A stretch of DNA of 33,460 bases from Streptomyces griseoflavus (GCF_014649995.1 NZ_BMUC01000027.1:1245-34704), one strand, 5' to 3'; shown: positions 18,841 through 26,413, counted from the stretch's first letter. The notes: generated by a model from the sequence alone, not told the origin. Made by a program: numbers and translations.

Positions 18841-19579
18841 GGATTTCGAGGATCTTCTCCCGCATCGCGTAGACCACCGCTTCCATCCTGGAGTGCAGCT
18901 GGAGCTTCTCCAGGATGTTGCGCACGTGGTTCTTCACGGTGTTCTCGGAGATGAAGAGTTCCTTGGCGATGTCCCGGTTGTTCATCCCCGTGGCGACGAG
19001 TTTGAGGACTTCCAGTTCACGGTCCGTCAGCCGGGGCGCGGGCACCAGCCGGCGCTCGTCGGTGCGCTGGATCATCGACTTGAACTCGGTGAGCAGTTTC
19101 GACGCCATGGACGGGCTGATCTGGGACTGTCCGTCGGCGACCGCGCGAATGGCGGTGGCCACCTCGTCGGTGGAGATCTCCTTGAGGAGGTAGCCGGTCG
19201 CGCCCGCCTTGATGGCGTCGTAGAGATCGGCTTCCTCGTCGCTGATGGTCAGCATGATGATCTTCGCGCTGGGGGCGACCTCCTTGATGGAGGTGCACGC
19301 CTCGATCCCGCCCCGCTTGGGCATCCGCACGTCCATCAGGACGATGTCCGGCAGCAGGTCGGCGGCCTTCTCCACGGCCTCGGCGCCGTCCCCCGCCTCT
19401 CCGACGACCTGGATGTCCTCCTCGGCCGCGAGCACGATCTCCAGTCCGCGGCGGAACAGCGCGTGGTCGTCCACCACAAGGACTCTGATCGGCTCCTTGC
19501 GTGGAGTGTCCGCGTCCGGGCCCATGCCGACGACGCCGCCGGCATCCCCGTCCCGCATCGGTCCGAAGCTGTCCGCCAT
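18836..19579 (-). CDS. Orphan NarL/FixJ-type response regulator
   Basis: This 247-aa DNA-binding response regulator has a 30-residue flexible N-terminus and then a receiver domain: acidic pair DD at 37-38, phospho-acceptor D83 in DIVLMDVRMP, conserved T111 and K133. The LuxR-type helix-turn-helix is at about 183-247 (LTDRELEVLKLVATGMNNRDIA, SENTVKNHVRNIL). All phosphorylation residues are intact, so a cognate kinase should exist, but no kinase gene is adjacent; the only kinase in the window is MtrB, whose partner is MtrA (OmpR type). ATG at 19579 follows GGGGAGG with 4-5 nt spacing, the best ribosome site nearby. It lies between hpf (upstream, same strand) and the convergent glycosylase gene. 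Target genes are unknown. Confidence 0.93.
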   Translation of the reverse strand: MADSFGPMRDGDAGGVVGMGPDADTPRKEPIRVLVVDDHALFRRGLEIVLAAEEDIQVVGEAGDGAEAVEKAADLLPDIVLMDVRMPKRGGIEACTSIKEVAPSAKIIMLTISDEEADLYDAIKAGATGYLLKEISTDEVATAIRAVADGQSQISPSMASKLLTEFKSMIQRTDERRLVPAPRLTDRELEVLKLVATGMNNRDIAKELFISENTVKNHVRNILEKLQLHSRMEAVVYAMREKILEIR

Positions 19580-19720
19580 CGTTCCTCCCCCTGAAGGCTG
19601 CGGCCTGTGGTCCTGACCATCGCCAACCCAAGGCAACGGCCCATCGGTTGAGCCGCTGCCGCCATGATTCCATGCCCGGGCGGCACCGAGGTGCCGGTGC
19701 GGGCGTGAAGTGGGCGCACA

Positions 19721-19763
19721 CCGGTGCCCCTGGGGGCGCACACGCGCGCACCAGGGGCACCGG
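19721..19763 (-). terminator. Terminator downstream of hpf
   Basis: CCGGTGCCCCTGG (19721-19733) and CCAGGGGCACCGG (19751-19763) form a perfect 13-bp stem with a 17-nt loop, beginning 20 nt after the hpf stop. A second small hairpin, CGGCAC/GTGCCG (19681-19686 with 19691-19696), follows. The response regulator gene begins at 19579, so it probably has its own promoter in the remaining 100 bp; none is clear. Confidence 0.7.
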
Positions 19764-19782
19764 CCGTGCTCTCGTCCGGCTG

Positions 19783-20475
19783 TCAGCCGCCGAGTGTTCC
19801 GCCCGCCTCGGGGGAGCCGCTCTCGGTGACCATCGTGTCGGTGCTGAGGTGGATCACGCCGTAGTCGTAGGCGTGGCGCCGGTAGACGACGCTGGGCTCC
19901 TTGGTCTCGGAGTCGACGAACAGATAGAAGTCATGCCCGACCAGCTCCATCTCGTAGAGGGCCTGGTCGAGGGTCATGGGCGCGGCCACATGGGTCTTCT
20001 CGCGGACGACGAGGGGGCCGTCACCCTGTACTTCCAGCGAGCCGATCTTCTTGGTGGGGACGCCTTCCGGCTGGTCCGACGGGACGCTCTCGCCCGCTCC
20101 GTTGAGTGTCGCCACGCCCGGGACGTGGTCGGGGACCTCGGCGGCCGAGATCCTGCGCGCACCGCGCCGCGAGAAGCGCTTGTCGTGCTGCTTGCGCAGC
20201 CGGGCGTCCAGCTTCTCCGCTGCCAGGTCGAGCGCCGCGTAGGGGTCGCTCGCCGCCGCCTCCGCCCGGATCACCGGACCGCGGGAGCGGAGCGTGATCT
20301 CCACTCGGTCGCAGCGGTCGGCCTGTCGGGGGTTGGGCTCCTTGGACACCTCGACGTCGAGGCTCATCACCTTGCCATCGAGCTTCTGGATCTTCTCCAG
20401 GTTCAGCTTCTCGGCCACGTGCTTCCGGAACCGCTCGGGCACCTCGGTCTTGCGGCCCTTGACGACGATGTCCAC
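19783..20475 (-). CDS. hpf: Ribosome hibernation-promoting factor, long form
   Basis: This 230-aa protein binds the decoding region of idle 70S ribosomes and, through its C-terminal domain, pairs them into 100S dimers during dormancy. The S30AE fold occupies 1-100 (MDIVVKGRKTEVPERFRKHV, then LDVEVSKE and ITLRSRGPVIRAEA, AALDLAAEKLDARLRK). A linker of about 60 residues follows, and the dimerisation domain is at about 165-215 (MTLDQALYEMELVGHDFYLFVD, VVYRRHAYDYGVIHL). GTG at 20475 is preceded by CGGAG with a 6-nt spacer, which fits the conserved start; the frame stays open upstream but is not homologous. The gene has its own promoter and a long structured leader (see separate entries). It lies next to comF and secA as in mycobacteria. 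Confidence 0.97.
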   Translation of the reverse strand: MDIVVKGRKTEVPERFRKHVAEKLNLEKIQKLDGKVMSLDVEVSKEPNPRQADRCDRVEITLRSRGPVIRAEAAASDPYAALDLAAEKLDARLRKQHDKRFSRRGARRISAAEVPDHVPGVATLNGAGESVPSDQPEGVPTKKIGSLEVQGDGPLVVREKTHVAAPMTLDQALYEMELVGHDFYLFVDSETKEPSVVYRRHAYDYGVIHLSTDTMVTESGSPEAGGTLGG

Positions 20476-20494
20476 GCAGAACTCCGTTCCCGGA

Positions 20495-20555
20495 TCACTC
20501 CGCCTCGGTGCGGAGTGACTCCCTTTTGCACCAGGCTCCGGTGACGTCCGGAGCC
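20495..20555 (-). promoter_or_regulatory. Tandem hairpins and direct repeat in the hpf leader
   Basis: Two perfect stems stand one after the other just upstream of the hpf ribosome site: TCACTCCGC/GCGGAGTGA (20495-20503 with 20510-20518, 6-nt loop) and GGCTCCGG/CCGGAGCC (20534-20541 with 20548-20555, 6-nt loop). A third, CTCCT/AGGAG, lies further up (about 20577-20590). The 11-mer CGGTGACGTCC occurs at 20539-20549 and again at 20563-20573, 24 bp apart. The nearest hairpin ends about 10 nt before the GGAG, leaving the site exposed. This may be a post-transcriptional control element or simply stable leader structure. Confidence 0.45.
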
Positions 20556-20644
20556 TCGGACTCGGTGACGTCCACCTCCTCCCCCAGGAGCGAGATCTCC
20601 AGTCCACCGGTGCGGGTGATTGCGAAAACCCCGCGACACGGCAA
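20495..20644 (-). CDS. Possible small ORF in the hpf leader (uncertain)
   Basis: A 49-codon frame with a TTG start at 20644 ends in TGA at 20495, 19 nt before the hpf GTG. Its codons show strong third-position G/C bias and the predicted peptide is protein-like: VFAITRTGGLEISLLGEE, then DVTESEAPDVTG, then WCKRESLRTEAE. No ATG is in frame and no ribosome site precedes the TTG; a GTG at 20572 lies directly behind GGGGGAGGAG but leaves only 25 residues. It lies inside the predicted hpf transcript and spans both hairpins. It could be a leader peptide or a GC-bias artefact; I do not recognise the sequence. Confidence 0.2.
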   Translation of the reverse strand: MPCRGVFAITRTGGLEISLLGEEVDVTESEAPDVTGAWCKRESLRTEAE

Positions 20645-20686
20645 TCGGATTCGAGAGGTGTGGCCTGCGGCTTTACCTCACAACCG

Positions 20687-20716
20687 AACATATCTCGCCC
20701 GGACGGATGTCGTCAC
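20687..20716 (-). promoter_or_regulatory. hpf promoter (HrdB/sigma-70 type)
   Basis: On the minus strand GTGACG (20716-20711, 5/6 match to TTGACG) is separated by 18 nt from TATGTT (20692-20687, a full TANNNT match). It lies in the AT-rich patch between comF and hpf, and would start transcription near 20680, giving an hpf leader of about 205 nt. Stress sigma-factor type boxes (GTTT...GGGTAY) were looked for nearby and not found. Confidence 0.55.
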
Positions 20717-20785
20717 CCTCTACCGCGCCATACCTCCATTCAGGTGTTTTTCCCTCTCATAACCTGCAACGACGCACCTACACAG

Positions 20786-21679
20786 TCAGTTCCGGTGTAA
20801 TTCGAAGGCATCCGGTGGAGCCGCGACGACCGCGGCGCACACCGCGTCGACGATTTCGTCGGCACCACCCGCGACCGCCCTTCCCGGCGGCCGGCGGGGC
20901 CGCCGCCCCGTGCTCCGCCGATCCGGTCCGTTCCGCTGTTCCCCTCTCCTTTCCCAGGTCTCACCCAGGTACACGAGCGCGGGCCCCGAATCGCTCGATC
21001 CACCGTCGGGTCCGGTCCGCGCCGCCCGCACCGCGCGGGCCGCCTCGGCGAGCGACGCCCCCGTGGTCATCAGGTCGTCGACCAGCACGACCCGGCCTCC
21101 CCGCAGCAGCCGTCCACAGCCCGGGGCGACCGCCAGCGCACCCGAGAGATTGGCCAGCCGCTGCCGGGCGCCGAGCCCCGACTGGTCGGCCACGGCCCGC
21201 CGTTGACGCAGCGCGGGAAGTACCCGCACGGGTACCCCCGTGCGCCGCAGCTCACCCGCCGCCGCGTACGCGATGCGCCGGGCGGGGTCGTGCCCGCGGG
21301 CGCGCACGGCCCGCCGCGCGGACGGCACGGGAACGAGCAGCACCGGCCCGTCCCCGCCGTCGCGGTCCCGTCGCGGCTCCCCGGCCGCGCGCAGCCCGGC
21401 CAGCGCCGCTCCCGCCAGGGCCTCGCCGAGCGGCCGCGAGAGGGCGAGGGCGCCCCGCTCCTTGTGGGCCAGCAGCACCGCGCGCACCTCGTCCGCGTAG
21501 CGCGCCGCCGCGTGCACCGGCGGCAGCCCGGCCGGTTCGGGCGCCGGCCGCACCCTGCGCGGCGCCGTCCCGCTCACCGCCGTACGGCACGCGGCGCAGA
21601 GCACCGCACGAGGTCTGCCGCAGCCGCCGCACTCGGCCGGGAGAACCAGGTCGGTGAGGTCCTGCAACCAGTCCCGCAT
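20786..21679 (-). CDS. comF: ComF-family phosphoribosyltransferase-like protein
   Basis: This 297-aa protein is a member of the ComF/GntX family: an N-terminal zinc-finger with C17, C20, C28 and C31 (ECGGCGRPRAVLCAAC), a central domain with LLVPVPSARRAVRARGHDPA (114-133) and the PRPP-binding loop VVLVDDLMTTGAS (197-209). In naturally competent bacteria ComF aids DNA uptake; in actinobacteria its role is unknown. A 76-residue tail follows the PRTase domain; its middle is Arg/Pro-rich and it ends EIVDAVCAAVVAAPPDAFELHRN. The Leu four codons from the stop is TTA (20800-20798), the only in-frame TTA I noticed in a gene of this window, so full translation may need the bldA tRNA. ATG at 21679 has only a weak ribosome site; lpqB ends 78 bp upstream. 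Confidence 0.9.
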   Translation of the reverse strand: MRDWLQDLTDLVLPAECGGCGRPRAVLCAACRTAVSGTAPRRVRPAPEPAGLPPVHAAARYADEVRAVLLAHKERGALALSRPLGEALAGAALAGLRAAGEPRRDRDGGDGPVLLVPVPSARRAVRARGHDPARRIAYAAAGELRRTGVPVRVLPALRQRRAVADQSGLGARQRLANLSGALAVAPGCGRLLRGGRVVLVDDLMTTGASLAEAARAVRAARTGPDGGSSDSGPALVYLGETWERRGEQRNGPDRRSTGRRPRRPPGRAVAGGADEIVDAVCAAVVAAPPDAFELHRN

Positions 21680-21757
21680 GGGTCCACTGTGCAGGCCCCC
21701 GACCCGCCCGGCCACCCCTGTGGAAAACTCCCGCCGCGGGCCCGGACGGGCGCGGTG

Positions 21758-23611
21758 TCAGCCCGGATAGACCGGCGCCGTCCCCTCCGTCACCTTCTGC
21801 CACTGGGCCCCCGAGGGCAGCCGGACGATCCCGTCCACGGAGTGCGCCACCAGCGGCGCCAGTTCGTCCTCGGAGGCGGTGACGGCCTGGACGCCGGTCA
21901 GGGCGGCGGGCGGCGTCACGTCCGGCGTGGAGCCGTCGACCTCGACGTACTTCATCTGCTCCACGCCCCCCTCCTCGCGTCCGACCACCACGAGCCGGCT
22001 GTCCCCGGCCCACGACATGGCGGTGACCTGTTCCAGCTCGGGCGTCGCCGAGCGCAGCTCCAGCACGGTGACCGCGGGGCGCTCGTCCGTCCCGCCGTCC
22101 GTCGTGGACCGTTCGATCCGCCCGATCAGCAGGGAACGCCGGTCGCCCTCCTCCACGACGAGCGCGATGCGCACGCCGTCGGCGGCCACCCGGACCGCCC
22201 GCACCCGGCCGTCCAGGCCCGGGGTGCGCACCTCGACCGGCTCGCCGCCGCCGTCCTCCAGCAGGTACAGCTTGGGGTTCCCGGGGTCGCGGTCGGCCAC
22301 CCACAGGCCGCCCTGCGCGTCCCAGCTGGGCGCGGTCAGCCGGTCGTCCTCGGTCTTGCCCCGGCTGCTCAGCACGGGGTCTCCGAGGGAACTGCCCGCC
22401 ACCAGCGAGGTCACGAACAGCGACTTGCCGTCGACACCGACCCCGGCCGCGCTGCGCTCGTCCCGGGCGACCGCCACCGACCGCAGCGTCGTCCCGCCCT
22501 CGCCCAGCGGCCCCGGCACCGGGTCCGGGTCGGTGTCGCCGCTGCCCGCCGCGATCCTCGCGAGCCTGCGCTCCCCGTCGACGAGGTACAGGTATTCGGG
22601 CTGGTGCAGCGCGCCGCGGGTGGCCACGATCTCGGCGCCCTCCCGGGTGAGCGAGCACAGCTGCCCGCCGCCGGCCCGCAGCTCGACCTCGTCCACGGCG
22701 GGGCTGAGGCCGCGCAGCGTGAAGAGCAGTTGTGCGGCCATCTCCTCGCACCGGCCGGTGCCGACCTCGGCCGCGCTGTCGTTGAGCGGCACGGTCAGGC
22801 GGCCCTGCTCGTCCGGCGTCAGCGGGCCGGCGCCCTTACGCAGCGCCGTCCCGGTGGGGAAGCTCGACCGGACCACGGGGTCCAGCCAGGTCGTGGGCCC
22901 GCCGAGGAGGGAGTTGACCATCCGGGTCGTGGGATCGACGTGCCGGCGCACGTAGACGGGGTCGGCGACCGCCATGGGCAGCGCCGTGCCGGCCGGCCTC
23001 GTCGTGTTCGAGGCGAAGTAGTACTTGTTGACGGACATGTAGTTGCGCTGGAAGTCCGACTTGCCCATGACCACGCCCTGCGGCACCGCGTCGATGCGCC
23101 ACTGGCCGCTCTTCGCGTCCTTGGTGAGGTGCACGATCTTGTCGTAGGGCCCGGAGGCGGGCGCGAACGCCTGCTGCTCGTCGACGGTGGCGACCTTGCT
23201 GCCGGTCAGCGTGTAGGAGAGCGCACCGGTGTCCCGGTCCGGGCGTTCGGCCCGTGCGCCCGGCCCGTTCGACAGCACGGTGGTGGACAGCTCCGGCCGC
23301 CAGGTCTTCGCCGCCTCCGGCGTCAGGTACTGGCGTGCGGTCTTGTAGTCGGGATCGTCGCTGGTCAGCGCCTCCAGGAAGCCCTGGACGATCTGGGTGG
23401 GGGTGGCGTCCTCGCTCGGCGGCATGGCGAACACCCGCACCTGGGTGTCCTGCCGCGGCGTGGACTCCACGCCCCGCAGGTCGCCGCTGTCGGGCATCGA
23501 GGCGCACCCCGCCAGCAGCACGACACCGCCGGCGGCGTACGCCACCGTCCGCACCGTCGTCCTCCGGCCGCGCCCACCGCGCCCACCGCGCTCACCGCGC
23601 TCACCGACCAC
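21758..23611 (-). CDS. lpqB: Lipoprotein LpqB, MtrB accessory factor
   Basis: This 617-aa secreted lipoprotein acts with the MtrAB two-component system; in mycobacteria LpqB binds the extracytoplasmic part of MtrB and modulates its activity. The signal peptide has an Arg/Gly/Glu-rich start, a hydrophobic core (VAYAAGGVVLLAG) and lipobox LLAGC with acylated C36. A GerMN-like sensor domain (about 45-320, including VVMGKSDFQRNYMSVNKYYF) is followed by a beta-propeller region (about 330-610: VARDERSAAGVGVDG, APSWDAQGGLWVADRD, MSWAGDSRLVVVGRE). GTG at 23611 is chosen because GGGGAGG lies 6 nt upstream and gives a normal signal peptide; an upstream ATG would add 20 odd residues. The start overlaps the mtrB stop by 11 nt, showing coupling. 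Confidence 0.95.
   Translation of the reverse strand: MVGERGERGGRGGRGRRTTVRTVAYAAGGVVLLAGCASMPDSGDLRGVESTPRQDTQVRVFAMPPSEDATPTQIVQGFLEALTSDDPDYKTARQYLTPEAAKTWRPELSTTVLSNGPGARAERPDRDTGALSYTLTGSKVATVDEQQAFAPASGPYDKIVHLTKDAKSGQWRIDAVPQGVVMGKSDFQRNYMSVNKYYFASNTTRPAGTALPMAVADPVYVRRHVDPTTRMVNSLLGGPTTWLDPVVRSSFPTGTALRKGAGPLTPDEQGRLTVPLNDSAAEVGTGRCEEMAAQLLFTLRGLSPAVDEVELRAGGGQLCSLTREGAEIVATRGALHQPEYLYLVDGERRLARIAAGSGDTDPDPVPGPLGEGGTTLRSVAVARDERSAAGVGVDGKSLFVTSLVAGSSLGDPVLSSRGKTEDDRLTAPSWDAQGGLWVADRDPGNPKLYLLEDGGGEPVEVRTPGLDGRVRAVRVAADGVRIALVVEEGDRRSLLIGRIERSTTDGGTDERPAVTVLELRSATPELEQVTAMSWAGDSRLVVVGREEGGVEQMKYVEVDGSTPDVTPPAALTGVQAVTASEDELAPLVAHSVDGIVRLPSGAQWQKVTEGTAPVYPG
23571..23606. repeat. Four 9-bp tandem repeats at the mtrB/lpqB junction
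   Basis: CGCCCACCG occurs twice and CGCTCACCG twice in tandem. On the minus strand they encode the GER-GER-GGR-GGR stretch of the LpqB signal-peptide n-region and also cover the mtrB stop codon. Because each unit is three codons, copy-number change keeps the lpqB frame. In the mtrB frame the repeat supplies a second in-frame TGA three codons after the first. Confidence 0.8.
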
Positions 23612-25718
23612 GCGAAGCCTCCCCGTCCCTCTCCGCACCCCGCGCCGCGCTGCCGCCGCCGGCACCTTCACCGCCGTCGTCCGGCTCCCCCTGTGACGTC
23701 CGGCGCGTGACCGCGTCGTCGTCCGCGCCGTCCTCGGCCGGCACCCCGGGTGTCATGCGCGTGCTTCCCGTCCGTGCCACCACGCGCGCGCCGTTGCCGG
23801 GCAGCGCGGTGGGGTCGGCCGTGGGGGTCACGGCCGTGGGCGGCAGCGCGAACGGGTCCCTGGCCGGCGTGTCGGCGCCCGGCTGCCGCACCGGCACCGT
23901 GGCGCTCTTCCCGCCGTGCCCGCCGCCGCTCGGCAGTCCGGCGCCGTCGAGCCCGCGGTTGCGCCGCGAGTCCTTGGGCTCCAGGGGTATCGGGGATCCC
24001 CGCAGCGGCTCGTCCGCGGTCCGCGGCAGGGTCAGCCGGAACTGCGAGCCGCCACCCGGTTCGCCCCACGCCTGGAGCCAGCCACCGTGCAGCCGCGCGT
24101 CCTCCAGGGCGATGGACAGCCCGAGGCCGGTGCCGCCCGTGGTGCGCGCGCGGGCCGGGTCGGCCCGCCAGAAGCGGCTGAAGACCCGGGTCGCCTCACC
24201 GGGCTTGAGGCCCACGCCGTAGTCGCGCACCGCCACCGCGACGGCGCCGCCGGCCGCGGCGAGCCTGACCACCACGTCCCTGCCCTCGCCGTGCTCCACC
24301 GCGTTGACGACGAGGTTGCGCAGCACGCGTTCCACGCGCCGCGCGTCGGCCTCGGCGACGACGGGCTGCTGGTCGCCGGTGATCCTGATCCGCGTGCCCT
24401 TGCGCTCCGCGAGCGGTTCCGCGCCGCTGACCACGCGCCGTACGACCTCGCGCAGGTCTATCGGCTCCGCCTCCAGCGCCGCCGCGCCCGCGTCGAAGCG
24501 GCTGATCTCCAGCAGGTCGGCGAGCAGCGACTCGAACCGGTCGAGCTGGTCGGCGAGCAGCTCGGCCGACCGCGCCGTCACCGGGTCGAAGTCCTCGCGC
24601 GCCTCGTGGATGACGTCCGCCGCCATCCGCACGGTCGTCAGCGGCGTGCGCAGCTCGTGCGACACGTCCGACACGAACCGGCGCTGCATCCGCGACAGGT
24701 CCTCCAGCTGGCTGATCTTCAGCTGGAGGTTCTGCGCCATCTTGTTGAAGGCCTCACCGAGGCGCGCGATGTCGTCCTCGCCGGTGACCTTCATCCGTTC
24801 CTGGAGCCGCCCGGCGGACAGCCGCTCGGCGATCCCGGCCGCCATCCGCACCGGGGTGACGACCTGGCGCACGACGAGCCAGGCGATCGCCCCGAGCAGC
24901 ACGACGACGAACAGCCCGGCCGTCGCCAGGGTGCCCTTGACCAGGCTCAGCGACTTCTCCTCCTGGGTGAGCGGGAAGAGGTAGTACAGCTGGTACGGGT
25001 CCCGGTTGGGGTCGTTGACCTGCTTGCCGATGACCAGGGCGGGCTGGGACGGCTTGTCGGCGTCGTAGACGATGCGCGTGTAGCTCTGTGCCGCCGACGG
25101 GTTCTCGTCGATCCGCTCCCGCAGGGCGGCCGGGACACTGGCCGTCGGGTTGACCTCGCCGGAGGCGCGCGGGCCCCGCCCGCTGCCGCTCGCGTCGCCC
25201 GCGGGCAGGGTCACCACGTCGAAGGCGCCCTGGCCACCGCTGGAGAGGGATTCCACGAGGTCGCTCATCCACTGGATGACGCTCTGCGAGGGACGGCCGT
25301 CCGCCGCGGTCTCCTCGTCGCCCGTGACGCTCACGGCCTCCTCGGCCTGCTGTCTGGCCACCGCGAAACCGCCGGTGGCCTGGCTCTGGGACGCCTTCAC
25401 CTTGGCGTCCAGCAGACCGTTGCGCACCTGGCCGATGACGACGAAGCCGAGCAGCAGGACCACGCCCAGCGACATCAGCAGCGTGGTGGCGACGACCTTG
25501 AGCTGGATGTTGCGCCGCCACAGCCGCATGACGGGCAGCAGCGGCCGGCGCACCCAGCGCATGAACAGCCGGACGACCGGGCTGCCCTGGACCCCGCCCT
25601 GCAGCAGCCCGCCCTCGAACAGGCGTCCCCAGCGGGAGCCCGCCGTCTTCCGGCCGACAGGCCGCTCCGGGCGGCCCCCGGGCCGGCCGGGCGCCGGAGC
25701 GGCACTGTCACCGGACAT
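23601..25718 (-). CDS. mtrB: Sensor histidine kinase MtrB
   Basis: This 705-aa membrane kinase phosphorylates MtrA. TM1 is at 73-96 and TM2 at 264-284, flanking an extracytoplasmic sensor region of about 165 residues; HAMP follows (285-340), then the H-box SHELRTPL with H354, N-box RNLVVNAVEH (467-476), GVGL (501-504) and GGTGLGLS (528-535). After the ATPase domain there is a 135-residue low-complexity tail rich in Pro, Gly, Thr and Asp, absent from minimal kinases; a 70-residue basic cytoplasmic N-terminus also precedes TM1. The ATG at 25718 is one base after the mtrA stop. MtrAB in actinobacteria controls cell-wall metabolism, development and, in Streptomyces, antibiotic genes. All catalytic residues are intact. 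Confidence 0.97.
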   Translation of the reverse strand: MSGDSAAPAPGRPGGRPERPVGRKTAGSRWGRLFEGGLLQGGVQGSPVVRLFMRWVRRPLLPVMRLWRRNIQLKVVATTLLMSLGVVLLLGFVVIGQVRNGLLDAKVKASQSQATGGFAVARQQAEEAVSVTGDEETAADGRPSQSVIQWMSDLVESLSSGGQGAFDVVTLPAGDASGSGRGPRASGEVNPTASVPAALRERIDENPSAAQSYTRIVYDADKPSQPALVIGKQVNDPNRDPYQLYYLFPLTQEEKSLSLVKGTLATAGLFVVVLLGAIAWLVVRQVVTPVRMAAGIAERLSAGRLQERMKVTGEDDIARLGEAFNKMAQNLQLKISQLEDLSRMQRRFVSDVSHELRTPLTTVRMAADVIHEAREDFDPVTARSAELLADQLDRFESLLADLLEISRFDAGAAALEAEPIDLREVVRRVVSGAEPLAERKGTRIRITGDQQPVVAEADARRVERVLRNLVVNAVEHGEGRDVVVRLAAAGGAVAVAVRDYGVGLKPGEATRVFSRFWRADPARARTTGGTGLGLSIALEDARLHGGWLQAWGEPGGGSQFRLTLPRTADEPLRGSPIPLEPKDSRRNRGLDGAGLPSGGGHGGKSATVPVRQPGADTPARDPFALPPTAVTPTADPTALPGNGARVVARTGSTRMTPGVPAEDGADDDAVTRRTSQGEPDDGGEGAGGGSAARGAERDGEASRGR

Positions 25719-25719
25719 G

Positions 25720-26409
25720 TCAGTTCGGTCCTGCCTTGTACCCGACCCCGCGGACGGTCACCACGATCTCCGGCTTCTCCGGGTCCTTCTCGACCTTGGA
25801 GCGCAGCCGCTGCACATGCACGTTCACCAGCCGGGTGTCCGCCGCGTGACGGTAACCCCAGACCTGCTCCAGCAGGACCTCACGGGTGAACACCTGCCAC
25901 GGCTTGCGGGCGAGCGCGACCAGCAGGTCGAACTCCAGCGGTGTCAGCGCGATGGACTGCCCCTCCCGCTTCACGGAGTGCCCGGCCACGTCGATCACCA
26001 GATCGCCGATGGCGAGCTGCTCCGGCGCCGGCTCCTCCGACCTGCGCAGCCGTGCCCGGATCCGGGCCACCAGCTCCTTCGGCTTGAACGGCTTGACGAT
26101 GTAGTCGTCGGCCCCCGACTCCAGGCCCACCACCACATCGACGGTGTCGCTCTTCGCCGTGAGCATCACGATCGGCACCCCGGACTCCGCCCTGATCAGG
26201 CGGCAGACCTCGATGCCGTCCCGGCCGGGCAGCATCAGGTCGAGGAGCACAAGATCGGGTTTGGCCTCGCGAAAGGCGGCCAGCGCCTTGTCGCCGTCGG
26301 CTACGAAAGACGGCTCAAAACCTTCACCGCGCAGCACGATGCCGAGCATCTCGGCCAGTGCGCTGTCGTCGTCGACGACAAGGACTCGTCCCTTCATAAA
26401 CGACATCAT
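25720..26409 (-). CDS. mtrA: OmpR-family response regulator MtrA
   Basis: This 229-aa regulator is the partner of MtrB. The receiver domain has the acidic cluster DDD (13-15), phospho-acceptor D57 in LVLLDLMLPGRDG, T84 and K106 (VKPFKPKEL). The winged-helix output domain covers about 130-229 (LTPLEFDLLVALARKPWQVFTR, VWGYRHAADTRLVNVHVQRLRSKVE, VRGVGYKAG). Known role of the family: global regulator of development, nitrogen and antibiotic genes in Streptomyces, essential in M. tuberculosis. Tandem ATGs at 26409/26406 are preceded by AATGGG; the frame is open 12 codons further, into mtnA. The mtnA stop lies only 4 nt before the ATG, so the gene is at least partly transcribed from mtnA. Confidence 0.98.
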   Translation of the reverse strand: MMSFMKGRVLVVDDDSALAEMLGIVLRGEGFEPSFVADGDKALAAFREAKPDLVLLDLMLPGRDGIEVCRLIRAESGVPIVMLTAKSDTVDVVVGLESGADDYIVKPFKPKELVARIRARLRRSEEPAPEQLAIGDLVIDVAGHSVKREGQSIALTPLEFDLLVALARKPWQVFTREVLLEQVWGYRHAADTRLVNVHVQRLRSKVEKDPEKPEIVVTVRGVGYKAGPN

Positions 26410-26413
26410 CCCA

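Noticed and set aside
20476-20691. In-frame upstream extension of hpf by 72 codons
   Set aside because: Residues are Arg/Ser/Pro-rich and contain the hairpin region; the family start MDIVVKGRK with a ribosome site fits GTG at 20475.
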